Below are positions 18,605 to 27,611 of a DNA stretch of 44,055 bases, in pieces. The stretch covers positions 1-44,055 of the forward strand of contig JAPDQM010000024.1 of the NCBI GenBank assembly GCA_034505795.1, written 5' to 3'. Origin of the DNA: Thermofontimicrobium_A sp034505795 (GTDB taxonomy: Bacteria > Zhuqueibacterota > Zhuqueibacteria > Thermofontimicrobiales > Thermofontimicrobiaceae). Under the pieces are notes generated by a model. It ran no database searches and was not told the DNA's origin. It saw only the letters and a list, made by a program, of their open reading frames with translations. Made by a program: the position numbers and the translations under genes. The first letter of the stretch is position 1, and every line of letters begins with the position of its first letter.

Positions 18605-19159
18605 CTATGTTTCAGACGCGTATTGCTTGCCAATTTCCGTTCCAATTTTAAACGCTTCCAGATTTAATTTTTCTGTCCCCTTGGGCACCCGGGCCAGGAT
18701 TGCGGCTTCGATAGCCTCCATGGATACAATTTTGGTCAGTTCCACAATAATGCCCAAGGCGACAATGTTGGCCACCACCACCCGGCCAATTTTGCTTCGC
18801 GCGGTTTCAATAATGGGCACTTTGACCGTTTTAAATCGCCCCGTCGGGCAGTCTTTAATCGCATCCGCATCGATAACCAGAATGCCGCCCTCTTTCAAAT
18901 CTTTGACATATTTATTGCAGGATTCCTGCGTTAGTGCCAGCAGCAGATCGATGTGGATGGCTTTGGGATAATCGATTTCCTCATCCGAGATAATCACCTC
19001 CGAACGACTGGCGCCACCACGCGCTTCTGGACCGTAAGACTGACTTTGAGTGGCATTTTTATTGTCATAGATAGCAGCGGCTTCAGCCAAAATTTTGCCC
19101 GCCAAAACGAGACCCTGCCCACCTTCGCCGCTCAATCTGATTTCATAACGATAACTCAT
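18605..19159 (-). CDS. korC: 2-oxoacid:ferredoxin oxidoreductase, gamma subunit
   Basis: The 184-residue subunit belongs to the gamma family of pyruvate/ketoisovalerate/2-oxoglutarate oxidoreductases, seen from RLSGEGGQGLVLAGKILAEAA at the start, SQSYGPEARGGASRSEVIIS, and the domain end NIVALGIIVELT. It is the last gene of the kor cluster, in the order D-A-B-C along the minus strand, with GGAG 8 bp before the ATG. The gamma subunit is thought to hold the CoA-binding part of the complex. Confidence 0.93.
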   Translation of the reverse strand: MSYRYEIRLSGEGGQGLVLAGKILAEAAAIYDNKNATQSQSYGPEARGGASRSEVIISDEEIDYPKAIHIDLLLALTQESCNKYVKDLKEGGILVIDADAIKDCPTGRFKTVKVPIIETARSKIGRVVVANIVALGIIVELTKIVSMEAIEAAILARVPKGTEKLNLEAFKIGTEIGKQYASET

Positions 19160-19216
19160 TCCAAGTTCTCCGCTAATTCAATAATCTGACGCCATCTATT
19201 TTATCCAGCCAGACAG

Positions 19217-20035
19217 TTAGGCTTTTTTGCTTTGCATGTGTTCGATCAATTTTTGATAATTAGAGGTATATTCCGGTAATTCCCGATCGACGAGAATGCC
19301 AGTAATCAGCTTATCCTTTAACTCGTTAGGCTGCATGGTCGCCGCTTTTTCAACGCTCACCGATATTTCTTTTAGCTGTTTGATCATGTTCGCTCCATTA
19401 CCCAGACGATTTCTCCGACCGAAAGCCGTCGGACAGGGCGTCATCACTTCCACAACCGAAAAGCCTTTTTTTCGAATGGCTTTTTCGATCATGCGATCCA
19501 ATTTAATGGCATCATACACCGTCCCCCGCGCTACAAAACTGGCCCCGGCCGCTTCAGCTAGGCCACTGATATTAAAAGCATTTTCCACATTTCCAAATGG
19601 AGCGGTGCTGGCGCGAGAACCGAAGGGCGTCGTGGGAGACACCTGGCCACCGGTCATTCCATAAATATTGTTATTGAATAAAATGACCGTCAGGTCGATA
19701 TTGCGCCGCGCCGCATGGATATAATGATTGCCTCCAATGGCAGTGGCATCGCCATCTCCTGTGACCACGATCACCGTCATCTCCGGCTTAACCATTTTCA
19801 CGCCGGTGGCGAATGCAATCGCACGACCGTGGGTCGTATGCAGCGTATTAAAATCAACATAGCCGGTTAAGCGGCTGGAGCACCCGATGCCCGAAACCAT
19901 AGTGATCTCATCTTTGGAAAGACCAATCCGATCGATGGCGCGCAGCATGGCTTTCAACACAATGCCATCGCCGCAGCCAGCGCACCAGATTAGAGGAAGC
20001 TTGTTCAGCCGAAGATATTTATTGTAATCAAACAT
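19217..20035 (-). CDS. korB: 2-oxoacid:ferredoxin oxidoreductase, beta (TPP-binding) subunit
   Basis: At 272 residues this is the thiamine-diphosphate subunit. It has the N-terminal WCAGCGDGIVLKA with cluster-type cysteines, the TPP/Mg motif GDGDATAIGGNH, and NNNIYGMTGGQVSPTTPFG. The GDGD...IYGMTGGQ form is typical of 2-oxoglutarate:ferredoxin oxidoreductase (KorB), so 2-oxoglutarate is the favoured substrate, but related enzymes for branched 2-oxoacids cannot be excluded. With KorA, KorC and KorD it catalyses reversible oxidative decarboxylation to acyl-CoA with ferredoxin as acceptor. Confidence 0.93.
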   Translation of the reverse strand: MFDYNKYLRLNKLPLIWCAGCGDGIVLKAMLRAIDRIGLSKDEITMVSGIGCSSRLTGYVDFNTLHTTHGRAIAFATGVKMVKPEMTVIVVTGDGDATAIGGNHYIHAARRNIDLTVILFNNNIYGMTGGQVSPTTPFGSRASTAPFGNVENAFNISGLAEAAGASFVARGTVYDAIKLDRMIEKAIRKKGFSVVEVMTPCPTAFGRRNRLGNGANMIKQLKEISVSVEKAATMQPNELKDKLITGILVDRELPEYTSNYQKLIEHMQSKKA

Positions 20036-20136
20036 GCGAAATCCCTTTTTATAAGCAATTCACAGTCTCTATCGGGTAAAAAATCACACCTAAGAATCAA
20101 ACCAAAGCCGTTTGGCATTAGCTATGCTTTCGGCCG

Positions 20137-21285
20137 CTAATGCGCTAACTTCATGATCACATCCAGAATTTCCTGGGGATTTATCGGTTCGCCATCGATG
20201 CGATTGATCGGGATTACCTCACAATTGCAGCGAGTAGCCCATTCCACCTCATGGGCTATCTGGCCCAGGTTGAGTTCCGGAACGATAATGGCGTCTACGG
20301 CTTCCCCCATGGCCTTCACCTCTTTGCCTGGAAATGGCCAGATGACTCTCGGCCGGAGAAAATGAATTTTTATGCCTTTTTCTCGGGCCCAGATTACGGC
20401 ACGACGAGCGGACCGAGAGGATGAGCCGTACGCAAAGATGCCGATCCTGGCATCAGGATCACGCTCTTCTTCGACGCTGATGATCTCATCTCGATGGCGA
20501 TCAATCTTGCGATTGAGTCGGCGCAGCAACCGGTCGATTTGTACTGGATTGTTCGTCGGAAAACCCGTCTGGTCGTGCACCAGACCGGTAACATGAAAAC
20601 GGTAGCCTTCGCCGAAACTGACAAACGGTGGAATATCCGAGTCGGTTTCCAGGTATGGAAGGTACTTCTCCGGCGGGACATTGGGTCGAACTCGTCGCCA
20701 GACCTCGATTTGATCTGCAGATGGCAAGACCACCTTTTCGTTTACATGAGCTATAATTTCATCCAACAGCAAAATAACGGGTACGCGGTATTTCTCCGCC
20801 AGATTGAACGCGCGTACTGTCAGATCAAATGTTTCGCGCACCGAATTGGGAACCAGCACAATAATCGGATGATCGCCATGAGTTCCCCAACGTGCTTGCA
20901 TCACATCTCCCTGAGCAGGTAAAGTTGGTAAACCAGTACTTGGGCCACCCCGCATGACATTTACCACCACACATGGGACTTCCGCCATTGAGGCGTAGCC
21001 CAGATTTTCCTGTTTTAACGAAAAGCCTGGCCCGCTGGTGGCTGTCATCGCTTTGGCACCCGCCAGCGATGCTCCAATCACCGCCCCCATCGAGGCAATT
21101 TCATCTTCCATCTGGATGAACTTGCCGCCGATTCGGGGCAATTCCTCAGAAAGTATCTCTGCGATTTCAGACGAAGGCGTAATCGGGTAGCCGGCAAAAA
21201 ATTGCAATCCCGCGGCTAATGCCCCTTCAGCGCAGGCTTCATTCCCTGTAATTACTCGAATTTGTTGTTGATTCGCTGTCTCCAT
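20137..21285 (-). CDS. korA: 2-oxoacid:ferredoxin oxidoreductase, alpha subunit
   Basis: The 382-residue subunit starts with GNEACAEGALAAGLQFFAGYPITPSSEIAE. It continues with the QMEDEIASMGAVIGASLAGAKAMTATSGPG pyrimidine-binding region of TPP enzymes and the substrate-binding RGGPSTGLPT, all diagnostic of KorA-type alpha subunits. Its C-terminal part (SSSRSARRAV through GQIAHEVEW) is the usual domain II. The ATG is preceded by AGGGAAAGTT. It is followed by korB after about 100 bp and preceded by korD. Confidence 0.94.
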   Translation of the reverse strand: METANQQQIRVITGNEACAEGALAAGLQFFAGYPITPSSEIAEILSEELPRIGGKFIQMEDEIASMGAVIGASLAGAKAMTATSGPGFSLKQENLGYASMAEVPCVVVNVMRGGPSTGLPTLPAQGDVMQARWGTHGDHPIIVLVPNSVRETFDLTVRAFNLAEKYRVPVILLLDEIIAHVNEKVVLPSADQIEVWRRVRPNVPPEKYLPYLETDSDIPPFVSFGEGYRFHVTGLVHDQTGFPTNNPVQIDRLLRRLNRKIDRHRDEIISVEEERDPDARIGIFAYGSSSRSARRAVIWAREKGIKIHFLRPRVIWPFPGKEVKAMGEAVDAIIVPELNLGQIAHEVEWATRCNCEVIPINRIDGEPINPQEILDVIMKLAH

Positions 21286-21334
21286 AACTTTCCCTGTGAT
21301 CGTTTAATCGTCAAACATTGTTTACCCAATCCGG

Positions 21335-21424
21335 TTAATTTCGAGCGTAATAGATGTTGGGATTCGGATCTTTCAGATCGTTGTCGTCATCAGCAAAGAT
21401 GAAGTTGGGATAGTAAAACAACAT
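21335..21424 (-). CDS. Possible 29-residue protein between korD and korA
   Basis: An ATG frame of 29 codons fills most of the gap between the ferredoxin subunit and the alpha subunit of the kor operon. It reads with a hydrophobic start (MLFYYPNFIFA) and an acidic, Asn/Asp/Tyr-rich remainder (DDDNDLKDPNPNIYYARN). A weak AGGT lies 5 bp upstream. I know no family for it. It may be a true small protein, a leader, or chance; its position inside an operon is the main argument. Confidence 0.3.
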   Translation of the reverse strand: MLFYYPNFIFADDDNDLKDPNPNIYYARN

Positions 21425-21448
21425 TTGCGACCTATCATTGAAAATATA

Positions 21449-21655
21449 TTAATTGTGTTTGGTAACGGTAATGGCAAAATCGGGGCAGCGAATCTCGCAT
21501 AAGCCGCAGGCTGTGCAGGCCTCCAGATTCACGACCTCAGGATAAGCGCCATTCATCGCCAGTACATGCGTAGGGCAAAATTCGACACAAATTTCACAGC
21601 TTTTGCACCATTCCTTTTTGATTGTTATCGTTGGAGGTTGTTTCTCTTTTGGCAT
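21449..21655 (-). CDS. korD: 2-oxoacid:ferredoxin oxidoreductase, delta (ferredoxin-like) subunit
   Basis: The 68-residue protein contains two [4Fe-4S] motifs, CKSCEICVEFCP and CTACGLCEIRCP, as in bacterial two-cluster ferredoxins and the delta subunits of Kor/Por enzymes. It is the first gene of the kor cluster, so it most likely carries electrons from the TPP subunit to soluble ferredoxin. The start at 21655 is the only sensible ATG. Confidence 0.92.
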   Translation of the reverse strand: MPKEKQPPTITIKKEWCKSCEICVEFCPTHVLAMNGAYPEVVNLEACTACGLCEIRCPDFAITVTKHN

Positions 21656-21854
21656 ATCCCTTCTCTTGAAATGTTAAATGAGACTATCATGACATTTTTT
21701 AAATTGACCAACTTGCCCAGATCCAAGCAAGGTTGATCAGCTCAATCGCATGCTTGAATAGTTGTTCTTGACCGAATTGTAGCCTGGTGTTCAAAGCGCG
21801 AAGGCCAGCAACGCTTGAGATGCAAAGCAATTTGATTTTAGCCAACCATTACGG

Positions 21855-21989
21855 CTATGCTTCCTTAACCCGCCGCACGCTATTGCTCTTGCATTTGGGG
21901 CAACTTCGTTCGACAATAACCTTGGGGTCATAGTTATCAAAAAACTCATGCCCGCAGCGCAAACACTTGAATTTTGCCTTCTGTTCCAT
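21855..21989 (-). CDS. Small zinc-ribbon protein
   Basis: A 44-residue frame starts at 21989 behind an excellent GGAGG ribosome-binding site and contains CLRCGHEFFDNYDPK followed by SCPKCKSNSVRRVKEA. Two CxxC pairs separated by about 18 residues make one zinc ribbon, of the kind seen in FmdB/rubredoxin-like small regulators. It has its own promoter about 40 bp upstream. It may be an accessory to the kor operon downstream or an independent small protein; the function is not known. Confidence 0.8.
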   Translation of the reverse strand: MEQKAKFKCLRCGHEFFDNYDPKVIVERSCPKCKSNSVRRVKEA

Positions 21990-22026
21990 GATTTTCCTCC
22001 TTCGGACGACCGCTTTTAAAAAACTA

Positions 22027-22055
22027 AATATAATTATTTAATTGCCCTTTTGCAA
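22027..22055 (-). promoter_or_regulatory. Sigma70-type promoter for the zinc-ribbon gene
   Basis: TTGCAA (22050-22055) and TATATT (22027-22032) on the minus strand are 17 bp apart. This lies about 40 bp upstream of the zinc-ribbon start codon and could also serve the kor operon beyond it. Confidence 0.6.
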
Positions 22056-22187
22056 GTAGATTTTCAATTATTTTGAATGCGAAAATGCTTGAGCGAGAGA
22101 GTTCGAGACCGCAAGTGATGCTGATCATAATGTTGAGCCAGATTCTCTATCCGGCGAGTTGCACAGATGGGTTAGAAAAGATTTCTC

Positions 22188-22218
22188 TTGACTTTGCCCT
22201 GTTTTTTTTACATATTTT
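22188..22218 (+). promoter_or_regulatory. Possible promoter for the DUF4416 gene
   Basis: TTGACT at 22188-22193 is followed by AT-rich sequence with CATATT at 17 bp or TATTTT at 19 bp. The -35 element is preceded by ATTTCTC, exactly as at the strong promoter near 28020, which supports it. The -10 element is poor. Confidence 0.35.
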
Positions 22219-22261
22219 GAACAAGCTTAAAATGGTATCAGAATTTTGAATTCAACGCCAG

Positions 22262-22786
22262 ATGAAACCAAAGCCACCAACGCCGGTGAAACTATTCTGT
22301 GGCGTGCTTTTTTCAGACTGCCAACTTCTGGAAAATGCCAGAACCAAATTGCATGAAAAATTTGGCGAAATTGATTTTGAGAGTCAGGCCATCCCTTTTG
22401 CTATCTCCGAATATTACCGACAGGAGATGGGCTGGCCAATCGAGCGAATCTTCTGGTCGTTCGAACGGCTCATTGCACCTCAGGAGATCGCTCAGATAAA
22501 AATTGACTGCAATGAGTTGGAAGATCGGCTGGCCATCGATGGTTGCCGCAAGGTCAATCTCGACCCCGGCTACCTGGATTACGATAAGATTGTGCTGGCC
22601 TCGGCTAAGTATAACGGCCAAAAAATCTACCTGAACCATGGTATTTATGCAGATCTAACCTTGCACTATGAAAAGGGCAATTATTACCCCTACCCCTGGA
22701 GTTTTCCGGATTTCAAGAGTGGCCAGTATAACAAAATATTCCTCCGGATCAGGGAACTGTACAAAGCACAACTGAAAAAACATTGA
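22262..22786 (+). CDS. DUF4416 family protein
   Basis: The 174-residue protein fits DUF4416: an N-terminal segment PVKLFCGVLFSD, the central EYYRQEMGWPIERIFWSFERLI, then RKVNLDPGYLDYDKIVLASAK and a C-terminal PYPWSFPDFKSGQYNKIFLRIRELY. The family is small, uncharacterised and found in anaerobes and deep-branching bacteria. There is no signal peptide or membrane helix. Its stop overlaps the TTG start of the pyruvate-kinase-like gene, so the two are probably co-translated. No clear ribosome-binding site precedes the ATG. Confidence 0.85.
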   Translation: MKPKPPTPVKLFCGVLFSDCQLLENARTKLHEKFGEIDFESQAIPFAISEYYRQEMGWPIERIFWSFERLIAPQEIAQIKIDCNELEDRLAIDGCRKVNLDPGYLDYDKIVLASAKYNGQKIYLNHGIYADLTLHYEKGNYYPYPWSFPDFKSGQYNKIFLRIRELYKAQLKKH

Positions 22787-23772
22787 ATCGACGCAAAGCA
22801 TATCATCTCATCGCCACGCTGGGACCTGCCGTCCGAAATCGCATCGCTGAGCTGATCCAGGCGGGCGTTACTGGCTTTCGATTGAATTGCTCCCATCTCA
22901 CGCTGGAAGAGCTGACGCGCTGGCTCATCGAACTGGAGCGCATGTTCCAGCACCTGGGCGATGCCATGCCCGTCTGGCTCGACTTACAGGGATCGAAATT
23001 GCGCATCGGTCGGATGACCAGAGTTCGAGTGCTGAATCGCGGTGATCGTATTATTTTCAAAAATAGTTATATCCAGATCGCCGATGAGATTCCCTTGCCC
23101 CATGAATTTGTGTTCCAGCAGATTCGGCCGGGGGATACGGTGTTGTTAGATGACGGCAAAATCGAAATGAAAGTGCAACAGGTTGCCAATAGCTATTTCC
23201 AGGCAGAAGTGATCAATTTTGGCGAGCTCAGTTCGTTCAAGGGATTTGTGCTGCGCACGAATGAGGCCGAATTGACGCGCGTCTCGGCTCGGGATCAACT
23301 GGTTATTGAACAAACGCAGCACTGGAAATTCATCGGATATGCGGTTTCCTATCTGCAATCGGAGCAGGAACTGCAATTGTTTCGCCAGTTGATTGACTCA
23401 CGTCCGCTGGTCGCTAAAATCGAACGACAAAAGGCCTTCGCCAATTTGCGAGAAATCGCGGAGATGGCGGATATGACCTGGCTCTGTCGGGGCGATCTGG
23501 TAGCGGATGGCAGCATGTATCGGCTATTTGAATATGAAAAGAAATTCATGGAGTCCCTGGTGCTGATCCGCAAGCCTTCGTTGATTGCTGGTCAGGTGCT
23601 GGAAAATATGGTGCGTCAGCCAAAGCCATCGCGCTCCGAAATTGCCCACCTGGGCTATTTAATCGAAAATGGCTTTGCCGGCCTCGTGCTATCCGATGAA
23701 ACAGCCATTGGCAAGTATCCCATCGAAGCGGTTGAGTTCTGTAGCAGCTATTTTGAGTATATTGGCAAGTAA
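22783..23772 (+). CDS. Pyruvate-kinase-like barrel protein lacking the C-terminal domain
   Basis: The 329-residue protein has the A and B domains of pyruvate kinase but stops before the allosteric C domain (typical length about 470). Matching motifs are LIATLGPAVRNRI, GFRLNCSH (Arg, Asn and Ser of the active site), WLDLQGSKLRIG (Asp), the inserted B domain, AKIERQKAF (Lys and Glu), RGDL (metal Asp) and LSDETAIGKYPIEAV. The usual catalytic threonine of A-T-Q-M-L is glycine (G270 in IAGQVLENM). It may be a diverged enzyme acting on a phosphoenolpyruvate-like substrate, or it may have lost activity. The start is a TTG whose last bases overlap the stop of DUF4416; no later start would keep the first strand. 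Confidence 0.75.
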   Translation: MNRRKAYHLIATLGPAVRNRIAELIQAGVTGFRLNCSHLTLEELTRWLIELERMFQHLGDAMPVWLDLQGSKLRIGRMTRVRVLNRGDRIIFKNSYIQIADEIPLPHEFVFQQIRPGDTVLLDDGKIEMKVQQVANSYFQAEVINFGELSSFKGFVLRTNEAELTRVSARDQLVIEQTQHWKFIGYAVSYLQSEQELQLFRQLIDSRPLVAKIERQKAFANLREIAEMADMTWLCRGDLVADGSMYRLFEYEKKFMESLVLIRKPSLIAGQVLENMVRQPKPSRSEIAHLGYLIENGFAGLVLSDETAIGKYPIEAVEFCSSYFEYIGK

Positions 23773-23783
23773 TCGAATAAAAA

Positions 23784-23812
23784 AAGGAGATCATGACCAC
23801 CATGATCTCCTT
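23784..23812 (-). terminator. Hairpin terminator between convergent genes
   Basis: AAGGAGATCATG (23784-23795) and CATGATCTCCTT (23801-23812) form a perfect 12-bp stem with a 5-base loop. Read on the minus strand, the hairpin is followed by TTTTTATT, a classic intrinsic terminator for the 1262-residue secreted protein gene. On the plus strand the following sequence is less T-rich, so it may terminate the pyruvate-kinase-like gene only weakly. Confidence 0.85.
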
Positions 23813-23822
23813 CGCATTTCAG

Positions 23823-26800
23823 TTATTGAATATATATCATTTTTCGAACTTCAGTGAAGCCCTCGGTTTCAAACTTGTAGAGATAGACACCGCTGGTCAC
23901 CTGATTCCCGCTCAGATCTTTGGCATCCCAGATTTTGGTATGAGTTCCTGCGGCTAAATCGCCTTCAAATAAGACTGAAATGAGCTGGCCGCGGTTGTTG
24001 AAAATCGACAGCCGGACATGACAGGGTTTTGGTATCTGGAACGAGATTCTGGTTTCGGGATTGAACGGATTGGGATAATTGGCGAATAGCGCATAGCCAT
24101 TCAATTTCGCTGTTTGATCAGATTCCACGCCTGTAGTTCCGATGGTAAAGACGCCCACATTGCTGCTATGGCTGAAACGTCCAGTTGGGTCAAACGCACT
24201 GACCCGCCAGTAGTAAATGCCATCTTTTAATTTTGTTTTAAGAACAAATAAGGAATCTTTGACATTATTGTACTGATCCATAATATGCCCGAACAGCACG
24301 TCCTGACTGAGGCTCCATTGATAGGTGATTTTTTCCCCCGGATCTGGATCATAGGCCTTGCGCCAGAAAAATGTCATGGAATCCGGCGCAGTTGGATATG
24401 GAATGCCAATGGGGAACAGGAGCGAAAAGGGGGCCGGCGCATCGGGCATGGAACGGACCGTCACGGTTACTCCTTCGGTATCAATGCCGCCCTTATCGTC
24501 GAGCACTTGAAAAATAACTCGTTCGGTGCCAAACCAATTGGGATCAGCGTAGATCAGCATATTGCCACTGGCATCGAAGAGATAATGGATTTTTACGGTA
24601 TTGACCAGTTGGAATTGCAACACTTCGAAGGGGCTGTCGATGTCATGTACCATCGCTCGAAGTTCCGTCTTTCGAATCCGAAGGGTGTCGTCTTCATTAA
24701 AATATAAATCGGATAGAGGTTGCAGCACCGGCGGATCATTGACCGCAATGACCTTGAAAATGGTGATGCAACTGTCTTTCTTGCCGCCCGGGTCAGTAGC
24801 GACAAACGTCACAATTTCAGTGCCCGCCCACTCAGAATCGGGCACGCTCACTGTGAGTATGCGCAATTGCTCTTTGATGCTCAGTGCTTTGTGGCCATGC
24901 CAGGACCATTTGATTTGAGTATCATCATTATCAGGATCGTGCACATACAAATCCAGCGATATTGCTGTGAACTTGCCATTCTCGACAATTGTCTGATCAG
25001 GAATCTGGGTAACTTTGGGCGGATCATTGAAATCACCCACCGTAAATGTTGCAGAGCTCTGGCCGGTCAGACCGCCGGGATCGCGAACTGTAAAGGTAAT
25101 GGTCTCGCTGCCTACCCAATTGCTGTTGGGCACGCTGATCGTGGTCATGCGTGTGGAACTATTGATATTGACAATCAACTGCGTGGCATTATGGCTCCAG
25201 GTCAGCTCATTGGGCAGATTATCCACATCAGTCACATAATTATCCAGATCAAATGGTTGAAAGGTCTGGCTCTGGTCGATGGTTTGATCAGGAATCTGAG
25301 ACACGATCGGCGGATCGTTCACTGCGGTCACGGTGAAACGCACTGTCTTGCTATCCGAAAGGCCGGCAGGGTCGGTCACTTTGAATGTAACATTTTCGGC
25401 GCCAAACCAATCAGCATTCGGCGTCTGAATGGACGCTACCCGCTGGTTAATGGTCACAATTAGTTTATTTTGTCCGGTCGCCAACCAGCTCAATTGGGCG
25501 TCGGCATTGTCCGGATCGTTCACATAGTCATCCAGATTGATGTTGGCGAACGCTTCGCCCTCGTTGATGGTCTGATTAGGGATTTGTGTCATCACGGGCG
25601 CATCATTAACCGGTGTCACCGTGAACGATGTGCTGGTGCTGGCGGATAGGCCACCAGGGTCGGTCGCTTTGAACGTGATGGTTTCGCTGCCATTCCATTC
25701 AGGATCTTTGGCAGTAATGGTGGCTACCCGGTTGGCGATGTTAACGTTCAGATTGGTCATGCCACTGGCAGTCCAGGTGATCTGGTCGTCACTGTTATCC
25801 GGGTCGGCAACATAATTGTCCAGTTGAATAGGCGTAAAGCTGCCGCCTTCGGCAATGGTTTGGGGTGGAATAGCTGATACAACCGGAGGCTTATTGGAAA
25901 TGGTCACCTGCGCTTCATCGGTACCCACGCCACCATCGTCATCCGTCACTTTTAATTTGACAGTATGGGTTCCGCCAGTGGAAAAAGTAACTTTGGGCGA
26001 TTGCCCGTTGGTCTCATAAATATTGTCATTATCCAGGTCCCATTGAAATGTCAACACATCATTGCCCGGGTCGGTGGCGCTACCGTTGAGCTGAATAGGC
26101 GTGTTCATTTCACCGCTATAGGGGCCACCGGCTTCAGCCTTTGGAGCCACATTGGCAATGGTGACATTTTTCGAATTTACTGCGGTCGCATTTTCATTGT
26201 CGGTCACTCGCAGCTTAACCTGGCCGGTATAATTATCGGTATAGGTATAACTCGTTGTTGGCGTGGTAACGGTTCGATCGTAGGTGCCATCGTTGTTGAA
26301 ATCCCACTCGTACTTAGTTATCGTGCCATCGGGGTCAGAAGAAGCTGATGCATCAAACGTAATGGCTGAGCCTTCATTTCCTTGGTATGGCCCTCCGGCA
26401 TTGGCCACGGGCGGCTGGTTGATGGTCAGTTTTTTATAGCGCAACTTGATGCCATTGGGTGTGGGATAGATAATGTAAAAATTGCTCTTATAGGCACGAA
26501 TGGTATGTCGATTACGACCGAGATCGCCAACGCTTTCGTCAGCAATTTTGAAGCGGTCGCCCCAGGTGGCGCCCTGGTCATCGGATTGACGTACGAACAG
26601 CCGCTTGCCAAAATCTTCGGAATAGGCTACCATCACAATTTTGCCATCGGCGCTGGCGGCGACTGAGCCGATTCCCTGTGGGGTATCATAACGTTCTAAA
26701 ATTTCACCGCTCGCAGTTACCGCCACATCCCGCACGTTGGAACCACCTGCGCTGAAACGAGAGTATCGCACCGAAGGTGAACCGCCTATAGTGTGATCAA

Positions 26801-27611
26801 TTTCAGAACCGTAAATTATATGGATATTGCCGACTGCATCAACAAAAAGATCGGGCGAGCCATTGGAACCATGCGCCTGGGGATGGTGAATTTCCATACT
26901 AGTCCAGTGGGCGCCGCTATCAAAGGAACGCCAGTACCAGACCGGCCCTCCTTCTGGCGGATAATTGGGGCACCCCAGAATCATGTGCACCTGATTCCGG
27001 AACGAGGCGTCGATTTCGATGCGGTCGTCGCAGCGATAGCGTTCGAAACCATCCTTATCACTCACCAGATTGCTATTCAAAAACTTGAAATATTTCACCG
27101 GGCCTTCCATGGGTGCCGGATCTTCCCCGGTCGCCGAACCACGAGCGATATGGGCATAACCTGCTGAATCCACATCGATCTTTACTACCCATCCTCGATA
27201 TAAATCGATGTTCAACGGAATGGGGGAAGTCCAGCCCACATCCGTGCGATAGGTATAATAGGATGAATAATAATTTCCCCCTTCGGGAATGCGGAAGGTC
27301 ACATGGGGGCGGCCCTGCCGATCCACCGCAATGGACGGTCCGTAGGTAATGCCACCCTGTTCCCGTTCGGTTTTGGGGATCACCTCCTGCCGGATGATCT
27401 TGCCGGCATTGTCCATTTCAACATAATATGCCCCGGTGCCATTTTGAACACAGACGATGTGTAAATGACCAGTAATCGGATCGATATCAAGATCTGCGGA
27501 CAATCCGCTACATACGGCAATTTCGTCGGACCAATTCTGGGCCCGGGTCGCATGATTGAATAGGCCGAACAGCAGCCAGATCAATATGAGCCACTGAAAA
27601 TTTCGTTTCAT
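23823..27611 (-). CDS. Large secreted PKD/cadherin-like repeat protein with type IX-type C-terminal domain
   Basis: The 1262-residue protein has a signal peptide (about 1-24, ending ATRAQ). An N-terminal region (about 25-395) with BNR/sialidase-type repeats such as RQSDDQGATWGDRF and YWRSFDSGAHWTSM suggests a beta-propeller. Two PKD domains follow (about 400-490 and 493-572, each with AGGPY and WDxDND). Five cadherin-like repeats of about 95 residues (about 574-1050) each open with NDPP/NDAP...IPDQTI and contain DxYVxDPDN. A fibronectin-like segment (about 1060-1165) comes before the final domain, NYPNPFNPETRISFQIP through SGVYLYKF, which matches FlgD-like type IX sorting domains. It is most likely cell-surface or released, perhaps an adhesin or polymer-binding protein. 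AAAGGA lies 9 bp before the ATG. Confidence 0.88.
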   Translation of the reverse strand: MKRNFQWLILIWLLFGLFNHATRAQNWSDEIAVCSGLSADLDIDPITGHLHIVCVQNGTGAYYVEMDNAGKIIRQEVIPKTEREQGGITYGPSIAVDRQGRPHVTFRIPEGGNYYSSYYTYRTDVGWTSPIPLNIDLYRGWVVKIDVDSAGYAHIARGSATGEDPAPMEGPVKYFKFLNSNLVSDKDGFERYRCDDRIEIDASFRNQVHMILGCPNYPPEGGPVWYWRSFDSGAHWTSMEIHHPQAHGSNGSPDLFVDAVGNIHIIYGSEIDHTIGGSPSVRYSRFSAGGSNVRDVAVTASGEILERYDTPQGIGSVAASADGKIVMVAYSEDFGKRLFVRQSDDQGATWGDRFKIADESVGDLGRNRHTIRAYKSNFYIIYPTPNGIKLRYKKLTINQPPVANAGGPYQGNEGSAITFDASASSDPDGTITKYEWDFNNDGTYDRTVTTPTTSYTYTDNYTGQVKLRVTDNENATAVNSKNVTIANVAPKAEAGGPYSGEMNTPIQLNGSATDPGNDVLTFQWDLDNDNIYETNGQSPKVTFSTGGTHTVKLKVTDDDGGVGTDEAQVTISNKPPVVSAIPPQTIAEGGSFTPIQLDNYVADPDNSDDQITWTASGMTNLNVNIANRVATITAKDPEWNGSETITFKATDPGGLSASTSTSFTVTPVNDAPVMTQIPNQTINEGEAFANINLDDYVNDPDNADAQLSWLATGQNKLIVTINQRVASIQTPNADWFGAENVTFKVTDPAGLSDSKTVRFTVTAVNDPPIVSQIPDQTIDQSQTFQPFDLDNYVTDVDNLPNELTWSHNATQLIVNINSSTRMTTISVPNSNWVGSETITFTVRDPGGLTGQSSATFTVGDFNDPPKVTQIPDQTIVENGKFTAISLDLYVHDPDNDDTQIKWSWHGHKALSIKEQLRILTVSVPDSEWAGTEIVTFVATDPGGKKDSCITIFKVIAVNDPPVLQPLSDLYFNEDDTLRIRKTELRAMVHDIDSPFEVLQFQLVNTVKIHYLFDASGNMLIYADPNWFGTERVIFQVLDDKGGIDTEGVTVTVRSMPDAPAPFSLLFPIGIPYPTAPDSMTFFWRKAYDPDPGEKITYQWSLSQDVLFGHIMDQYNNVKDSLFVLKTKLKDGIYYWRVSAFDPTGRFSHSSNVGVFTIGTTGVESDQTAKLNGYALFANYPNPFNPETRISFQIPKPCHVRLSIFNNRGQLISVLFEGDLAAGTHTKIWDAKDLSGNQVTSGVYLYKFETEGFTEVRKMIYIQ

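Noticed and set aside
24720..25463. A 247-codon plus-strand frame inside the large secreted repeat protein gene
   Set aside because: It arises from the repeated codons of the cadherin-like repeats on the other strand; no start signal or motif.
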